The notes under the pieces are model-generated. The model saw only the letters and a list, made by a program, of their open reading frames with translations, ran no database searches and was not told where the DNA came from. The translations under genes and the position numbers were made by a program. 64,000 bases of DNA from Pseudomonadota bacterium. Lineage in GTDB: Bacteria; Pseudomonadota; Alphaproteobacteria; Rhodospirillales; Magnetospirillaceae. Positions 17,477 to 25,064 of the stretch are shown here, piece after piece. Within the stretch, counting starts at the first letter, position 1, and every line of letters starts with the position of its first letter. Location: assembly GCA_021782815.1 (NCBI GenBank), contig JAJXUO010000001.1, forward strand, positions 62,001-126,000, given 5' to 3'.

Positions 17477-18603
17477 AGGAACAGCGCCAGCACGCCGGTA
17501 TAACCGTAGAGGCGGTCGTGCCAGATCTCGCCCGAGGCGGAAAAACCGATCAATGGAAAATCCCCCAGATGCTCGCGGATCATTTCGGCCTCGCGGCCGT
17601 CGTCGCCGAACATATGGGCGCCCCGGCCCATGCAGGCAATATAAAGCCCGCCCTTGGGCGTGCGTCCCTCCAGCCGCCGCGACAGATCCTCCAGCATGCG
17701 CGCCAGATCGGCGCGGGCGGCGTTGGCGTCGCGCCGCACGAACATCAGGCGGTCCCCCGGCCGCAGATAGTCGCCCACCGCCAGCCAGGCCCGCTGGGGA
17801 TCGATGCCCAGCAGGTTGCGCACGGCATAATCGGGACCATCGTTCGCCCCCGGCAGCGCCACATGGATATAGCCCGCCGCCCGCGCCAGACGCCGGGCGA
17901 TGATCTCGCCCGCCTCGTCCTTCAGCACCTCCAGGGCCGGGCGGCCATCCAGGGTCATCACCACATTGTCGAGAGCCTCCTCCACCACGTGGCAGGGACC
18001 GATGGGCTGGCACCCCTGACTGATGCCCACCAGCAGCGGCACCGCATCCCCCAGCACCAGGCCCGACAGCGACGCCGGACTGATCTGACCCGCCACATGG
18101 CCGCCGCCGGGAAAAGCCAGCCCACCCACCAGAAAGGCGCCGCTTTGCCCGGCCAGGGCCTCCAGCTGCCGCGGCAGATCGACGGCCTGGGCGTCGCCAT
18201 GCACCAGGGCGTGCGCCTCGGTCTGGCCGCGCAGCCAAATATCGTGCTGGCGGGCGAATTGCGGCGGATCGGAACCATCGAAGGGTTTCAGGCCCTGAGG
18301 ATCGAGATGGCCGGCCATCAGCACCAGGGCGGCGCCGTCGCTCACGGCGCCGTCGGGCCCGATCACCCCATGACCCACGGCGCCGAACCAATGCCCCACC
18401 GGCGTGGCGCCGCGCAGCAGGGTGACGATGGAGGAAAAATCATCGGCCAGGGCCGGCGTGACATAGACGAAACCCACATTGGCATCGGCCGTTAAAGGAC
18501 CCAGGGATTCCAGGGCGGCCTTGACCACCAACCCCCAATGAGCGCCTTCGGCCTGACCCACCGCCAGATAATCGCCGCCGGAGCCGGCGGAGGGACTATG
18601 CAT
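17473..18603 (-). CDS. FIST N and C domain sensory protein
   Basis: A 376-residue protein with FIST-N (about 35-205) followed by FIST-C (about 215-360). Signs are NVGFVYVTPALADDFSSIVTLLR, HWFGAVGHGVIG, the FLVGGLAFPGG segment, and in the C-part GLYIACMGRGAHMFGDDGREAEMIREHLGDFPLIGFSASGEI, including the cysteine commonly conserved in FIST-C. FIST proteins are proposed ligand sensors, often for small molecules such as amino acids, and often sit with chemotaxis or GGDEF genes; here the partners are thpR and gshB. No output domain is present. It starts the operon; the divergent control region contains a dispersed repeat. Confidence 0.85.
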   Translation of the reverse strand: MHSPSAGSGGDYLAVGQAEGAHWGLVVKAALESLGPLTADANVGFVYVTPALADDFSSIVTLLRGATPVGHWFGAVGHGVIGPDGAVSDGAALVLMAGHLDPQGLKPFDGSDPPQFARQHDIWLRGQTEAHALVHGDAQAVDLPRQLEALAGQSGAFLVGGLAFPGGGHVAGQISPASLSGLVLGDAVPLLVGISQGCQPIGPCHVVEEALDNVVMTLDGRPALEVLKDEAGEIIARRLARAAGYIHVALPGANDGPDYAVRNLLGIDPQRAWLAVGDYLRPGDRLMFVRRDANAARADLARMLEDLSRRLEGRTPKGGLYIACMGRGAHMFGDDGREAEMIREHLGDFPLIGFSASGEIWHDRLYGYTGVLALFL

Positions 18604-18717
18604 GATCGTGTTCTGTCCTTCCGAGGCAAATCATGGGCCGGACCGGATATGAGGATCAGCTTGTCGGCTGCGCCCCCGTTCGTCAAGCCGACTGCCCCGA
18701 TTGCCTGGCAAACCCCC

Positions 18718-18911
18718 AGGGTGATCGCAAGTGCGCTCACCCTGGCTTCTTTATTGTCCCTCAAGCGCCGGGCGCTGGCGTTCCGCCAGCTTGGCTGTCC
18801 TCGCTTATGCCTGCGCTTTCGCTGTCCGCCTTCGGCGTTCGTCTGCGACTCCCGGCAACGCTCCGGCGCGCGAGAAAGCGCTAGTCAGCCGCATAAAGCG
18901 GCTTCCATATG
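18718..18911 (+). repeat. Dispersed hairpin element, copy A
   Basis: A 194-bp non-coding sequence related to 48008-48170. Both begin AGGGTGATCGCA, share CTCAAGCGCCGGGCG, TCCTCGCTT, CCGGCAACGCT and CTAGTCAGCCGC, and end AAGCGGCTTCCATATG. Hairpins in this copy: AGGGTG/CACCCT around CGCA-AG-TGCG; GCTGGCG/CGCCAGC; CGCC/GGCG; GCGC/GCGC; GCCGC/GCGGC. Several stems have different sequence in copy B yet remain paired, which is the pattern expected of a conserved RNA or DNA secondary structure. It lies between divergent genes, 30 bp before a promoter. Confidence 0.75.
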
Positions 18912-18940
18912 CGATCACTCCGGCAAACCCCGCCCTGGCG

Positions 18941-18970
18941 TTGACCTCGGCCGATTCCGTGCCATATTAA
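18941..18970 (+). promoter_or_regulatory. Sigma-70-type promoter for Bax inhibitor-1 gene
   Basis: TTGACC at 18941-18946 as -35 and CATATT (18963-18968) or TATTAA (18965-18970) as -10, with 16-18 bp spacing. The start codon is about 35 bp further on, after AGAGAGG. Confidence 0.5.
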
Positions 18971-19005
18971 GGCCAAGAGTTCATTTTGCTTACAGAGAGG
19001 ATACC

Positions 19006-19755
19006 ATGGCCTTCGAGAGCGGACGGCGGACCTGGGCGCAAAGCCAGACGGACGCCAGGCAGATTGACGCCGGTCTGCGCCAGTACATGCTGCGGGTCTA
19101 TAATTATATGGCCTCGGGTCTGGCCCTCACCGGCATGACCGCCGCCCTGGTGGCCGGCGTACCCTCGCTGCAGGCGCTGTTCTTCCAGCATACCGTGAAC
19201 GGCGGCGTCGGTCTGTCGGGCCTGGGCTGGATCGCCCTCATCGCCCCGGTGGTGATGGTGATGGGCCTGTCCTTCGGCATCAACCGCATGCAGGCCAGCA
19301 CCGCCCAGGCGCTGTTCTGGGCCTATGCCGCCCTGATGGGGGTATCGCTGGCACCCATTTTCCTGGTTTATACCGGCACCTCCATCGCCCGGGTGTTCTT
19401 CATCACCGCCGCCTCCTTCGCCTCCTTGAGCCTGTGGGGTTATACCACCCGCCGCAATCTGGACGCCTTCGGCAGCTTCCTGGTGATGGGGCTGATCGGC
19501 ATGCTGATCGCCTCGGTGGTCAACATCTTCCTGGGCAGCCCGGGCTTGAGCTTCGTGGTCTCGGTGGTGGGCGTGCTGGTATTCGCCGGCCTCACCGCCT
19601 GGGATACCCAGAAGATCCGCCAGATGTACTGGGAAGGCGCCGGCTACGAGGCCTCGACCAAGACCGCGGTCATGGGCGCCCTGGCCCTTTATCTGGATTT
19701 CATCAACCTCTTCATCCTGCTGATGCGCTTCATGGGCGACCGCCGCAGCAACTGA
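19006..19755 (+). CDS. Bax inhibitor-1/YccA family membrane protein
   Basis: A 249-residue integral membrane protein with seven hydrophobic segments between about residues 30 and 245. Family marks are LRVYNYMASGLALTGMTAALVAG near the first helix, FLVMGLIGMLIASVVNIFL, AGLTAWDTQKIRQMY and ALALYLDFINLFILLMRF at the end, including the conserved Asp residues of the closure sensor. Relatives are pH-sensitive calcium leak channels or interact with FtsH; the role here is inferred. AGAGAGG precedes ATG 19006. The open frame extends upstream through the repeat element but that part is not protein-like. A bidirectional terminator follows. Confidence 0.91.
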   Translation: MAFESGRRTWAQSQTDARQIDAGLRQYMLRVYNYMASGLALTGMTAALVAGVPSLQALFFQHTVNGGVGLSGLGWIALIAPVVMVMGLSFGINRMQASTAQALFWAYAALMGVSLAPIFLVYTGTSIARVFFITAASFASLSLWGYTTRRNLDAFGSFLVMGLIGMLIASVVNIFLGSPGLSFVVSVVGVLVFAGLTAWDTQKIRQMYWEGAGYEASTKTAVMGALALYLDFINLFILLMRFMGDRRSN

Positions 19756-19776
19756 TCCTGACGCAGGGCTAAACAG

Positions 19777-19811
19777 AAAGGGCCGGAGGGCGAAAGCGCT
19801 CCGGCCCTTTT
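19777..19811. terminator. Bidirectional intrinsic terminator
   Basis: AAAGGGCCGGAG and CTCCGGCCCTTT flank a 10-base GGCGAAAGCG loop between convergent genes. T runs lie on both sides, so it can serve both the Bax inhibitor gene and the RlmJ-like gene. Confidence 0.85.
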
Positions 19812-19822
19812 GCGTTGCCGGA

Positions 19823-20569
19823 TCAGATGACGTAGGAAAAAGCCTGGGGCAGACGGGGCTGGAACCGCCCCTCCAGAAGCGCCGCCAGCCGCTTGAGATC
19901 GGGCAACAGTTCCAGCAGCGCCTGTTCGGCGCCGCCGCCCAGAAGCACTCCGGCCGACATCGATCCCGCCAGCAGCTCCAGCCCGGTGCGGCCGATCTGA
20001 TCGATGGAGTCCTGCGCCTCCACCGCCGGATAGCTCACCATGTAGGGAACCTTCAGGGTATCCAGCAGAATGGCGGCATCGATGGCATAAGCCGGACCGC
20101 GGGCATCGTCGGGCGGCGGATCGATGAAAACGAACTGCGGCGGCCGGGCCAGCTCCAAGCGGCTGCGCAGGAAGGAAAACCAATCGTGTTGCCAGAAGCG
20201 CGCCCACAGACCTTCACGGTGAAGGCGCGCCGCCGCCAGGGCCGCGGCGTCGATATCGTTAACGTCGATCTCCGGCTCCCGTCCCGCCGCCGTCAGCACC
20301 CGTCCCGCCAGCACCCAGGAGCCGGGATGGTGGACGGCCTCCGCGCCCTGCAACGCCTGAAAGAAGGCACGGCTGTGAAAGTCGCCGCCCGCCGCCAGAA
20401 CCCCGGCCAAACGGGGAAGCGGACCGGGCAACCGCCCCGATCCGGCATGGGTGTCGGTATAGGCGAAAGGACCGTCGCCGCCCCGCGCCACCGCCGCCAG
20501 GGCGGCGGCCAGAATGAACTGGCTCCACAGAATCCGGCGGGCCGCGCCGGGTGGAAGCGCCGCGTTCAT
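19823..20569 (-). CDS. RlmJ-like (DUF519) methyltransferase-like protein
   Basis: A 248-residue protein resembling RlmJ, the 23S rRNA A2030 N6-methyltransferase. FAYTDTHAGSGRLP corresponds to the RlmJ YxDTHAGxG motif and FVFIDPPPDDARGPAY to the catalytic DPPY. Here the Tyr is Pro (DPPP), and the C-terminal half is poorly conserved, so it may be a divergent or inactive relative, or act on another substrate. AFFQALQG and the W-rich linker also fit. The start overlaps the stop of the XRE gene by 4 bp (ATGA), making it the third gene of a Smr-XRE-RlmJ-like set. Confidence 0.65.
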   Translation of the reverse strand: MNAALPPGAARRILWSQFILAAALAAVARGGDGPFAYTDTHAGSGRLPGPLPRLAGVLAAGGDFHSRAFFQALQGAEAVHHPGSWVLAGRVLTAAGREPEIDVNDIDAAALAAARLHREGLWARFWQHDWFSFLRSRLELARPPQFVFIDPPPDDARGPAYAIDAAILLDTLKVPYMVSYPAVEAQDSIDQIGRTGLELLAGSMSAGVLLGGGAEQALLELLPDLKRLAALLEGRFQPRLPQAFSYVI

Positions 20570-20925
20570 GAAAGGGGCTCCCGCAGCAGGGCCAGCAGCC
20601 GGGCGATGCGCTCGGGCGGCAGGGTCCGGATGTGCTGCTGCAGACGGTTGGCCAGCTCCACCGCCTCAGGCGAAAGACCCGAGGTATCCAGGGTCACCTT
20701 GGGATGACTGAGCTCGGCCAGCCGCTTCAGATCCTCGCCCTCGTCCCAGATCACGTTGAAATAGCCCAGGATCTGCATGACCAGACCGGGGCTGGGCCGC
20801 CCGCGCCGGCCATGTTCCAGCGCCGACAGATAAGCCGAGGACAGATTGAGATCCTGCGCCATCTGTTTCAGGCTGACGCCACGCTGGTCACGCAAGGCGC
20901 GGATTTTACGGCCGAAGGGAGTCAT
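20566..20925 (-). CDS. XRE-family helix-turn-helix transcription regulator
   Basis: A 119-residue protein. The N-terminal HTH (about 1-65) reads MTPFGRKIRALRDQRGVSLKQMAQDL followed by LNLSSAYLSALEHGRRGRP, a classic cI/Xre fold. The rest is helical with no ligand domain, ending in ERIARLLALLREPLS. Targets are unknown; autoregulation of its own operon is likely for such genes. ATG 20925 overlaps the Smr stop by 4 bp, and its own stop overlaps the RlmJ-like start. The longer open frame upstream is inside the Smr gene and is not used. Confidence 0.88.
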   Translation of the reverse strand: MTPFGRKIRALRDQRGVSLKQMAQDLNLSSAYLSALEHGRRGRPSPGLVMQILGYFNVIWDEGEDLKRLAELSHPKVTLDTSGLSPEAVELANRLQQHIRTLPPERIARLLALLREPLS

Positions 20926-21473
20926 CGCCGCCTCTTCAGCAGCACATAAAGGGCGCCTTCGCCGCCATCGCGGGGCTGGGCGTAGGAAAACGCCAGAATG
21001 AAAGGCCGCAAGGAAGCCTCGTTCAGCCAACGCGGCACCTGGCCGCGCAGCACGCCGCTGCCTTCGCGCGTGCCCTTGCCGGTGATCACCAGCAGGCAGC
21101 GCCGCTCCCGTTCGTAAGAGGCCAGGAGAAAGCGGCGCAGGGCGCCATAGGCCTCGTCCTGGGTCAGGCCATGCAGATCGAGGCGGGCCTCGATGGCCAT
21201 GCCGCCCTTTTTCAGCCGATCGGCGGTGCGGCGGTCGATGCCCACGGTTTTACCGTGATCGAGAGCATGCGCCGACCGGGCCGGGCCGGGCGGCACCGGT
21301 TCACGCAAAGGCGGCTGCTCCGGCGGCACCGGCAAGGGCGACAGATCGGGGGGAGGCGGCGCCTCGTCCGCCTCGGGCAGGCGTCCCTCGTAGGGCGTGG
21401 CGCCCTTCATGGCCTCGCGCCACAGCCGCGCCTCGTCGCGGCTGACCAGACGGCGGCGGCGATCGCCGCTCAT
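20922..21473 (-). CDS. Smr domain protein
   Basis: A 183-residue protein with a C-terminal Smr domain (about 95-180): LDLHGLTQDEAYGALRRFL, then VITGKGTREGSGVLRGQVPRWL. The LDLHG and TGKG motifs are those of the small MutS-related nuclease fold, which nicks DNA or cleaves RNA; recent family members act on stalled ribosomes. The N-terminal part is Pro-rich and probably disordered, as in YdaL-type proteins. ATG 21473 is chosen (MSGDRRRRLVS). The 3' end overlaps the XRE gene by 4 bp. Confidence 0.86.
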   Translation of the reverse strand: MSGDRRRRLVSRDEARLWREAMKGATPYEGRLPEADEAPPPPDLSPLPVPPEQPPLREPVPPGPARSAHALDHGKTVGIDRRTADRLKKGGMAIEARLDLHGLTQDEAYGALRRFLLASYERERRCLLVITGKGTREGSGVLRGQVPRWLNEASLRPFILAFSYAQPRDGGEGALYVLLKRRR

Positions 21474-21492
21474 GACAGCTCCGGCGCGGCCA

Positions 21493-21957
21493 TCACGCCC
21501 CGTCCGGCGGCGGTTCGGGATCGATGAGGAAATCACCGGCAAAGGCCTGCCAGTCGCCGAACGGCGCCACGCAGTTCTTTTCCGGCCAGTCCTTCAGGGC
21601 CACGGCGATGCCGCCCATCTGCCACAGCAGCTTCATATTGTAGAGATTGCGCACCACCGCCGTCACCGTCCGGCGGTGCAGCCGCCATTCGACGAAATAG
21701 CGGGCGCCGTAGGCCTGCCACAGCACGATCAGCACCAGGGCCACCAGCCATTGCACCAGACCGAAGGCGAACAGCAGGGTCAGGCTGCTGGCCATCAGCA
21801 CCAGGGTGGGCACGAACACGTCGAGCGGGGAATAAACCGGTGAACCCGGCCGGTTGAGGATATGGGCATCGGTGAAGATCACCACCCGCCCCATCATATG
21901 GGCGCGGCGCAAGGCCTCATACGCCACGGTTTCCGGAGGGGCGGGCTGGCGCGGCAT
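21493..21957 (-). CDS. Small membrane protein of unknown function
   Basis: A 154-residue protein beginning MPRQPAPPETVAYEALRRAHMMGR. Two hydrophobic helices lie at about 50-67 (VFVPTLVLMASSLTLLFAF) and 69-85 (LVQWLVALVLIVLWQAY). The rest is a soluble tail with VEWRLHRRTVTAVVRNLYNMKLLWQMG. I do not recognise the family. Its ATG overlaps the mltA stop (TGATG at 21959-21955), so it is translated with mltA and may have an envelope role, which is inference. The Smr gene begins about 20 bp after its stop. Confidence 0.7.
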   Translation of the reverse strand: MPRQPAPPETVAYEALRRAHMMGRVVIFTDAHILNRPGSPVYSPLDVFVPTLVLMASSLTLLFAFGLVQWLVALVLIVLWQAYGARYFVEWRLHRRTVTAVVRNLYNMKLLWQMGGIAVALKDWPEKNCVAPFGDWQAFAGDFLIDPEPPPDGA

Positions 21958-23102
21958 CAGTTCCCGTCCCAGGCCACCGGCGACGAACGCTGGCGCGGCA
22001 GAAGCAGAAAGTAACGGCCCCGGCTGCGCATGCGGCCGGCCTGATCGAAGGCGGTTTCCCCCGGACCCCAGAAATAATCGCCGCGCACCACGCCGACGAT
22101 CCCCTTGCCGCTGTCTTGCGCCACCATCAGGCGGCGCAGCGGGCGCCCTTGCGGATCGGTGGTATCGAGCCACAGCGGCATGCCCAACGGGATATAGCGC
22201 GGATCCACCGCCAGACTGCGGCCCGGCGTCAACGCCACCCCTTCCGCGCCCACCGGCCCTTCGCCGTTGAGGGCGCGGAAGAAGATATAGCGGGGATTTT
22301 CGCTCATCAGGGCGGGCGCCTGGGCCGGATGCGCCTTCAGCCAGGCGCGGATGGCCGGCATGTTGCTTTGATGGCGGCCGATCAGGCGATGACGGCGCAA
22401 AATGGTGCCGAGCCCCACCCACTCGCGGCCGTTATTGCCGTCGTAGCCCACTTGCACCACCGAGCCATCGTCCAGCCGCACCTGGCCGGAGCCTTGAATT
22501 TGCAGGATGTTGGCATCCACCAGATCATCCACCCACAACAGCACCCGGGCCCGGCCGCGCAAGGCGCCCGCGTCGATCTCGCGGTGACTGGGCAGGCGCT
22601 CGCCGTAGCGGGCCGGATTGGCCGGCCAACCGGCGGGACGGGCATACAGGGGATAGCGGTAACGGGCGCTGGGCTGGCGCGCGCCGTTCAGCGCCGCCTC
22701 GCAATAGCCGGTGAAGGTTCCCTCGGGCGAGCCGCCCGCCGTCACCAGATAGGGCTGCAGCCAGCGTTCGGCCCAATCCCGCGCCGATTGTTCGTCTTCC
22801 ACCCCGCGCAGGGCGCCACAGGGACCGGTCCAGTCGCTGGCGGCCCCGGCCAGGCCCAGCAGCCGGCCTTCCGGCAGAGCGGTGATCTTACGACAGCTGC
22901 GGCGCAGGGCGGGCAGGGCGGCCACCACCCCATCCTCCTGCCAGCCCGGCAGTTGCTGGAAGGACACCGGCTCCAGACTGATGGCGCCGTTGCCCAAGGG
23001 CGCCGTTGCCGGCGCGCCCTGGTTGAGGCTGGGTCCCGAGGAACAGGCGGCCAGACCGGCCAGGACCGTCAGCAGCAGGGGATAAAAGCCAAGCCGCTTC
23101 AT
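21957..23102 (-). CDS. mltA: Membrane-bound lytic murein transglycosylase A
   Basis: A 381-residue lipoprotein that cleaves peptidoglycan glycan chains. The lipobox LAAC puts the lipidated Cys at residue 20. MltA hallmarks are FTGYCEAALNGARQPSARYRYPLYARP, IQGSGQVRLDDGSVVQVGYDGNNGREW, and the 3D-domain sequence LMVAQDSGKGIVGVVRGDYFWGPG with catalytic Asp. ATG 23102 gives a good signal peptide (MKRLGFYPLLLTVLAG). Overlap with the following small membrane protein gene and only 2 bp from the Tim44-like gene upstream indicate an operon. Confidence 0.92.
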   Translation of the reverse strand: MKRLGFYPLLLTVLAGLAACSSGPSLNQGAPATAPLGNGAISLEPVSFQQLPGWQEDGVVAALPALRRSCRKITALPEGRLLGLAGAASDWTGPCGALRGVEDEQSARDWAERWLQPYLVTAGGSPEGTFTGYCEAALNGARQPSARYRYPLYARPAGWPANPARYGERLPSHREIDAGALRGRARVLLWVDDLVDANILQIQGSGQVRLDDGSVVQVGYDGNNGREWVGLGTILRRHRLIGRHQSNMPAIRAWLKAHPAQAPALMSENPRYIFFRALNGEGPVGAEGVALTPGRSLAVDPRYIPLGMPLWLDTTDPQGRPLRRLMVAQDSGKGIVGVVRGDYFWGPGETAFDQAGRMRSRGRYFLLLPRQRSSPVAWDGN

Positions 23103-23104
23103 GA

Positions 23105-23746
23105 TCAGGCGTCGTGGCTTTGGGTGGCGACCAGCCGCCAGTTGGGATCGCTGCTGGGCAGAGGCCGGGCGAAGGTCCAGAGATCGCGGATCTCCACGGC
23201 GCGGTCGGGATCGCCGAACAGCAGGGCGCCGTCGGCGCTCCTCTGGCAAATGATCTGGCGGCTGACGAAGCGCACGGTGACCAGCGCCGTGCCGCCTTGC
23301 AGGCTTCCCTCGGTGATATCGGCGTCGAGAATGCCTTCCAGGCGGTTGGCGCAGCTTTCGCCGTTGGCGCGCCGGGCGCGCAGGGCCTGGGAGAAATGAC
23401 CGAACACCTCGTCGGACAGCAGCGGCCGCAAGGTCGCCTCGTCGCCGTCGATGAAGGCCTTCACGATCATTTCAAAGGCGGCGGCGGCCCCTTGCAGGAA
23501 GGCGTCGGGCGTGAAATCGCGGTCGACGGCGGCAATGGCGTCCAACCCCTTGCCGAAGTGGGGCGCGTCCGGCGCCGGGCGCTGCGGAAGCGGCACGGCC
23601 GGCCGAAGCGGCGCCTGACCGAAGCCGCCCTGCGGCTGATCCTGATCCTCGGGCCGGCTGCCGAGCACGCCACGCAGACGCAGACCGATGAACACCGCCA
23701 GCAGGGCGAAGAAGATAAGTTCGATGAATTGCGATCCGTCTTGCAT
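23105..23746 (-). CDS. Tim44-like domain protein
   Basis: A 213-residue protein. One N-terminal membrane anchor at about 8-26 (IELIFFALLAVFIGLRL) is followed by a Pro/Gln-rich linker and a Tim44-like domain (about 75-210): FEMIVKAFIDGDEATLRPLLSDEVFGHFSQAL and ITEGSLQGGTALVTVRFVSRQI. Mitochondrial Tim44 anchors Hsp70 at the import channel; the bacterial protein (TimA) is a probable membrane-associated relative of unclear role. The gene lies immediately upstream of mltA, and next to secB/fxsA across a divergent region, an origin-proximal arrangement seen in other alphaproteobacteria. Confidence 0.88.
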   Translation of the reverse strand: MQDGSQFIELIFFALLAVFIGLRLRGVLGSRPEDQDQPQGGFGQAPLRPAVPLPQRPAPDAPHFGKGLDAIAAVDRDFTPDAFLQGAAAAFEMIVKAFIDGDEATLRPLLSDEVFGHFSQALRARRANGESCANRLEGILDADITEGSLQGGTALVTVRFVSRQIICQRSADGALLFGDPDRAVEIRDLWTFARPLPSSDPNWRLVATQSHDA

Positions 23747-23925
23747 GGAGGCCCCAAGTTTTTCCGCCTGCCCAGGACCTTTTCGCACCGGAGCAACGCC
23801 CGGTTTTCCGCCTTGGGCCGTGTTATAACGGTCGGTACGTGACAAACCCCTTGATGATGGGGCGACGCATCCCGGCCGAAAAAACGCCTGTTCGTACATA
23901 AGCGGTTGTAAGGTAAAGAGCAAGC

Positions 23926-24438
23926 ATGGCCTGGATCTTCTTCATTTTCCTTCTGGCGTGGCCTTTCCTGGAGCTCTTCGTCCTGGTGGAAATTGCCGGG
24001 ATTCTCGGCTGGCCGGGCGCGATTTTCGGCCTGTTCGCCTCGGCTCTGCTGGGACTGGTGGTATTGCAGAAAAACAATCTGTCCGTCGCCGCCGGTTTTC
24101 AGCGCGATCTCAACCGCGGCGAACTGCCTATGCGCGCCCTGTTCGATGCCGCCGCCGCCGCCTTTTCCGGTCTGCTGCTGCTGATTCCCGGCTATCTCGG
24201 CACCGGTTTGGCGCTGCTGCTGTTCCTGCCGCCGGTGCGCAGCCTGGTCTATGGCGAGATGGCCCTGAAGGCGAAGACCCGCATGTATGCCGCCCGCACC
24301 GAAGCCCGATGGGGCCCGGCCCGCTCCGAAAGCGGCGACACCACCATCATCGACGGCGATTTCACCGTGGTTCAAACCGGCGAAAAGAAAGCCGCCGACA
24401 AGAAAAACGATAAAACACCGCCGCTTCTCTTATTGTAA
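23926..24438 (+). CDS. fxsA: FxsA family membrane protein
   Basis: A 170-residue protein with the FxsA pattern: MAWIFFIFLLAWPFLELFVLVEIAGILG, then GLVVLQKN, and LLLLIPGYLGTGLALLLFLPPVRSLV. Three membrane helices occupy residues 1-115 and a charged, Lys-rich tail ends in LLLL. E. coli FxsA relieves phage T7 exclusion by F plasmid when overproduced; the normal role is unknown. The gene is divergent from the Tim44-like gene and is followed by secB. Confidence 0.9.
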   Translation: MAWIFFIFLLAWPFLELFVLVEIAGILGWPGAIFGLFASALLGLVVLQKNNLSVAAGFQRDLNRGELPMRALFDAAAAAFSGLLLLIPGYLGTGLALLLFLPPVRSLVYGEMALKAKTRMYAARTEARWGPARSESGDTTIIDGDFTVVQTGEKKAADKKNDKTPPLLLL

Positions 24439-24550
24439 CCCCTCCTGTTGTGCCCCTGAACGTTCCGTGCTAGTGGTCAAGTCCCGTTTCAACGGCGTTT
24501 CCGGGCCGACCCGCCCGTGACATGACGTTCCGCAAGACTTGGAGTCCGCG

Positions 24551-25012
24551 ATGTCTGAACAAGAGTCCCAGCAGGCGCTGCCGCCGCTTTTGGTCAATAT
24601 GCAATATGTGAAGGATCTGTCGTTCGAAGCCCCGAACGCCCCGGCCATCTTCACCGATATGCAGACCACCGCGCCGGAAATCGGCATCAAGGTCAACGTT
24701 CAGGCCAATCCGGTGCAGGGCAATCTGTTCGAAGTGTCGCTGCTGCTCAATGTCGAGGCCAAGCTGGCCGACAAAAGCGCCTTCATTCTGGAACTGATCT
24801 ATGCCGGTCTGTTCACCCTGAACGTGCCCGAGGAACATGTGCAGCCCATGCTGCTGATCGAATGCCCGCGCATGCTGTTCCCCTTCGCCCGCGCCATCGT
24901 GGCCGAAGCCACCCAGAACGGCGGCTTCCCGCCCTTGATGCTGCAGCCTCTCGATTTCGTGACGCTCTATCGCCAGCGCATGGAACAGCAGGGGCCGGTG
25001 GGCACCGCCTGA
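24551..25012 (+). CDS. secB: Protein-export chaperone SecB
   Basis: A 153-residue cytoplasmic tetrameric chaperone that keeps preproteins unfolded and delivers them to SecA. Signatures are VKDLSFEAPNAPAIF, FEVSLLLNVEAKL, ELIYAGLFTLN and IECPRMLFPFARAIVAEATQNGGFPPLMLQPLDF. ATG 24551 with GGAG upstream is preferred over an in-frame TTG at 24539. A strong bidirectional terminator follows, shared with dnaQ. Confidence 0.96.
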   Translation: MSEQESQQALPPLLVNMQYVKDLSFEAPNAPAIFTDMQTTAPEIGIKVNVQANPVQGNLFEVSLLLNVEAKLADKSAFILELIYAGLFTLNVPEEHVQPMLLIECPRMLFPFARAIVAEATQNGGFPPLMLQPLDFVTLYRQRMEQQGPVGTA

Positions 25013-25027
25013 TCCGCCTCCGATGAG

Positions 25028-25064
25028 AAAAAAGGCCGCCGTTTTTAAAACGGCGGCCTTTTTT
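25028..25064. terminator. Bidirectional terminator between secB and dnaQ
   Basis: AAAAAAGGCCGCCGT and ACGGCGGCCTTTTTT form a long stem around TTTTAAA. The stem is flanked by A and T runs, so it works in both directions between these convergent genes. Confidence 0.9.

Larger units (their letters stand above)
18604..19005. other. Divergent intergenic region FIST gene / Bax inhibitor gene
   Basis: A 402-bp gap without a credible gene. It contains dispersed repeat copy A (18718-18911) and a sigma-70-type promoter for the rightward gene (18941-18970). Nothing recognisable is seen in 18604-18717 beyond presumed FIST promoter sequence. Confidence 0.6.

Noticed and set aside
18538-19005. N-terminal extension of the Bax inhibitor protein through the repeat element
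   Set aside because: The frame is open but not similar to the family, and a good ribosome site and promoter lie just before ATG 19006.
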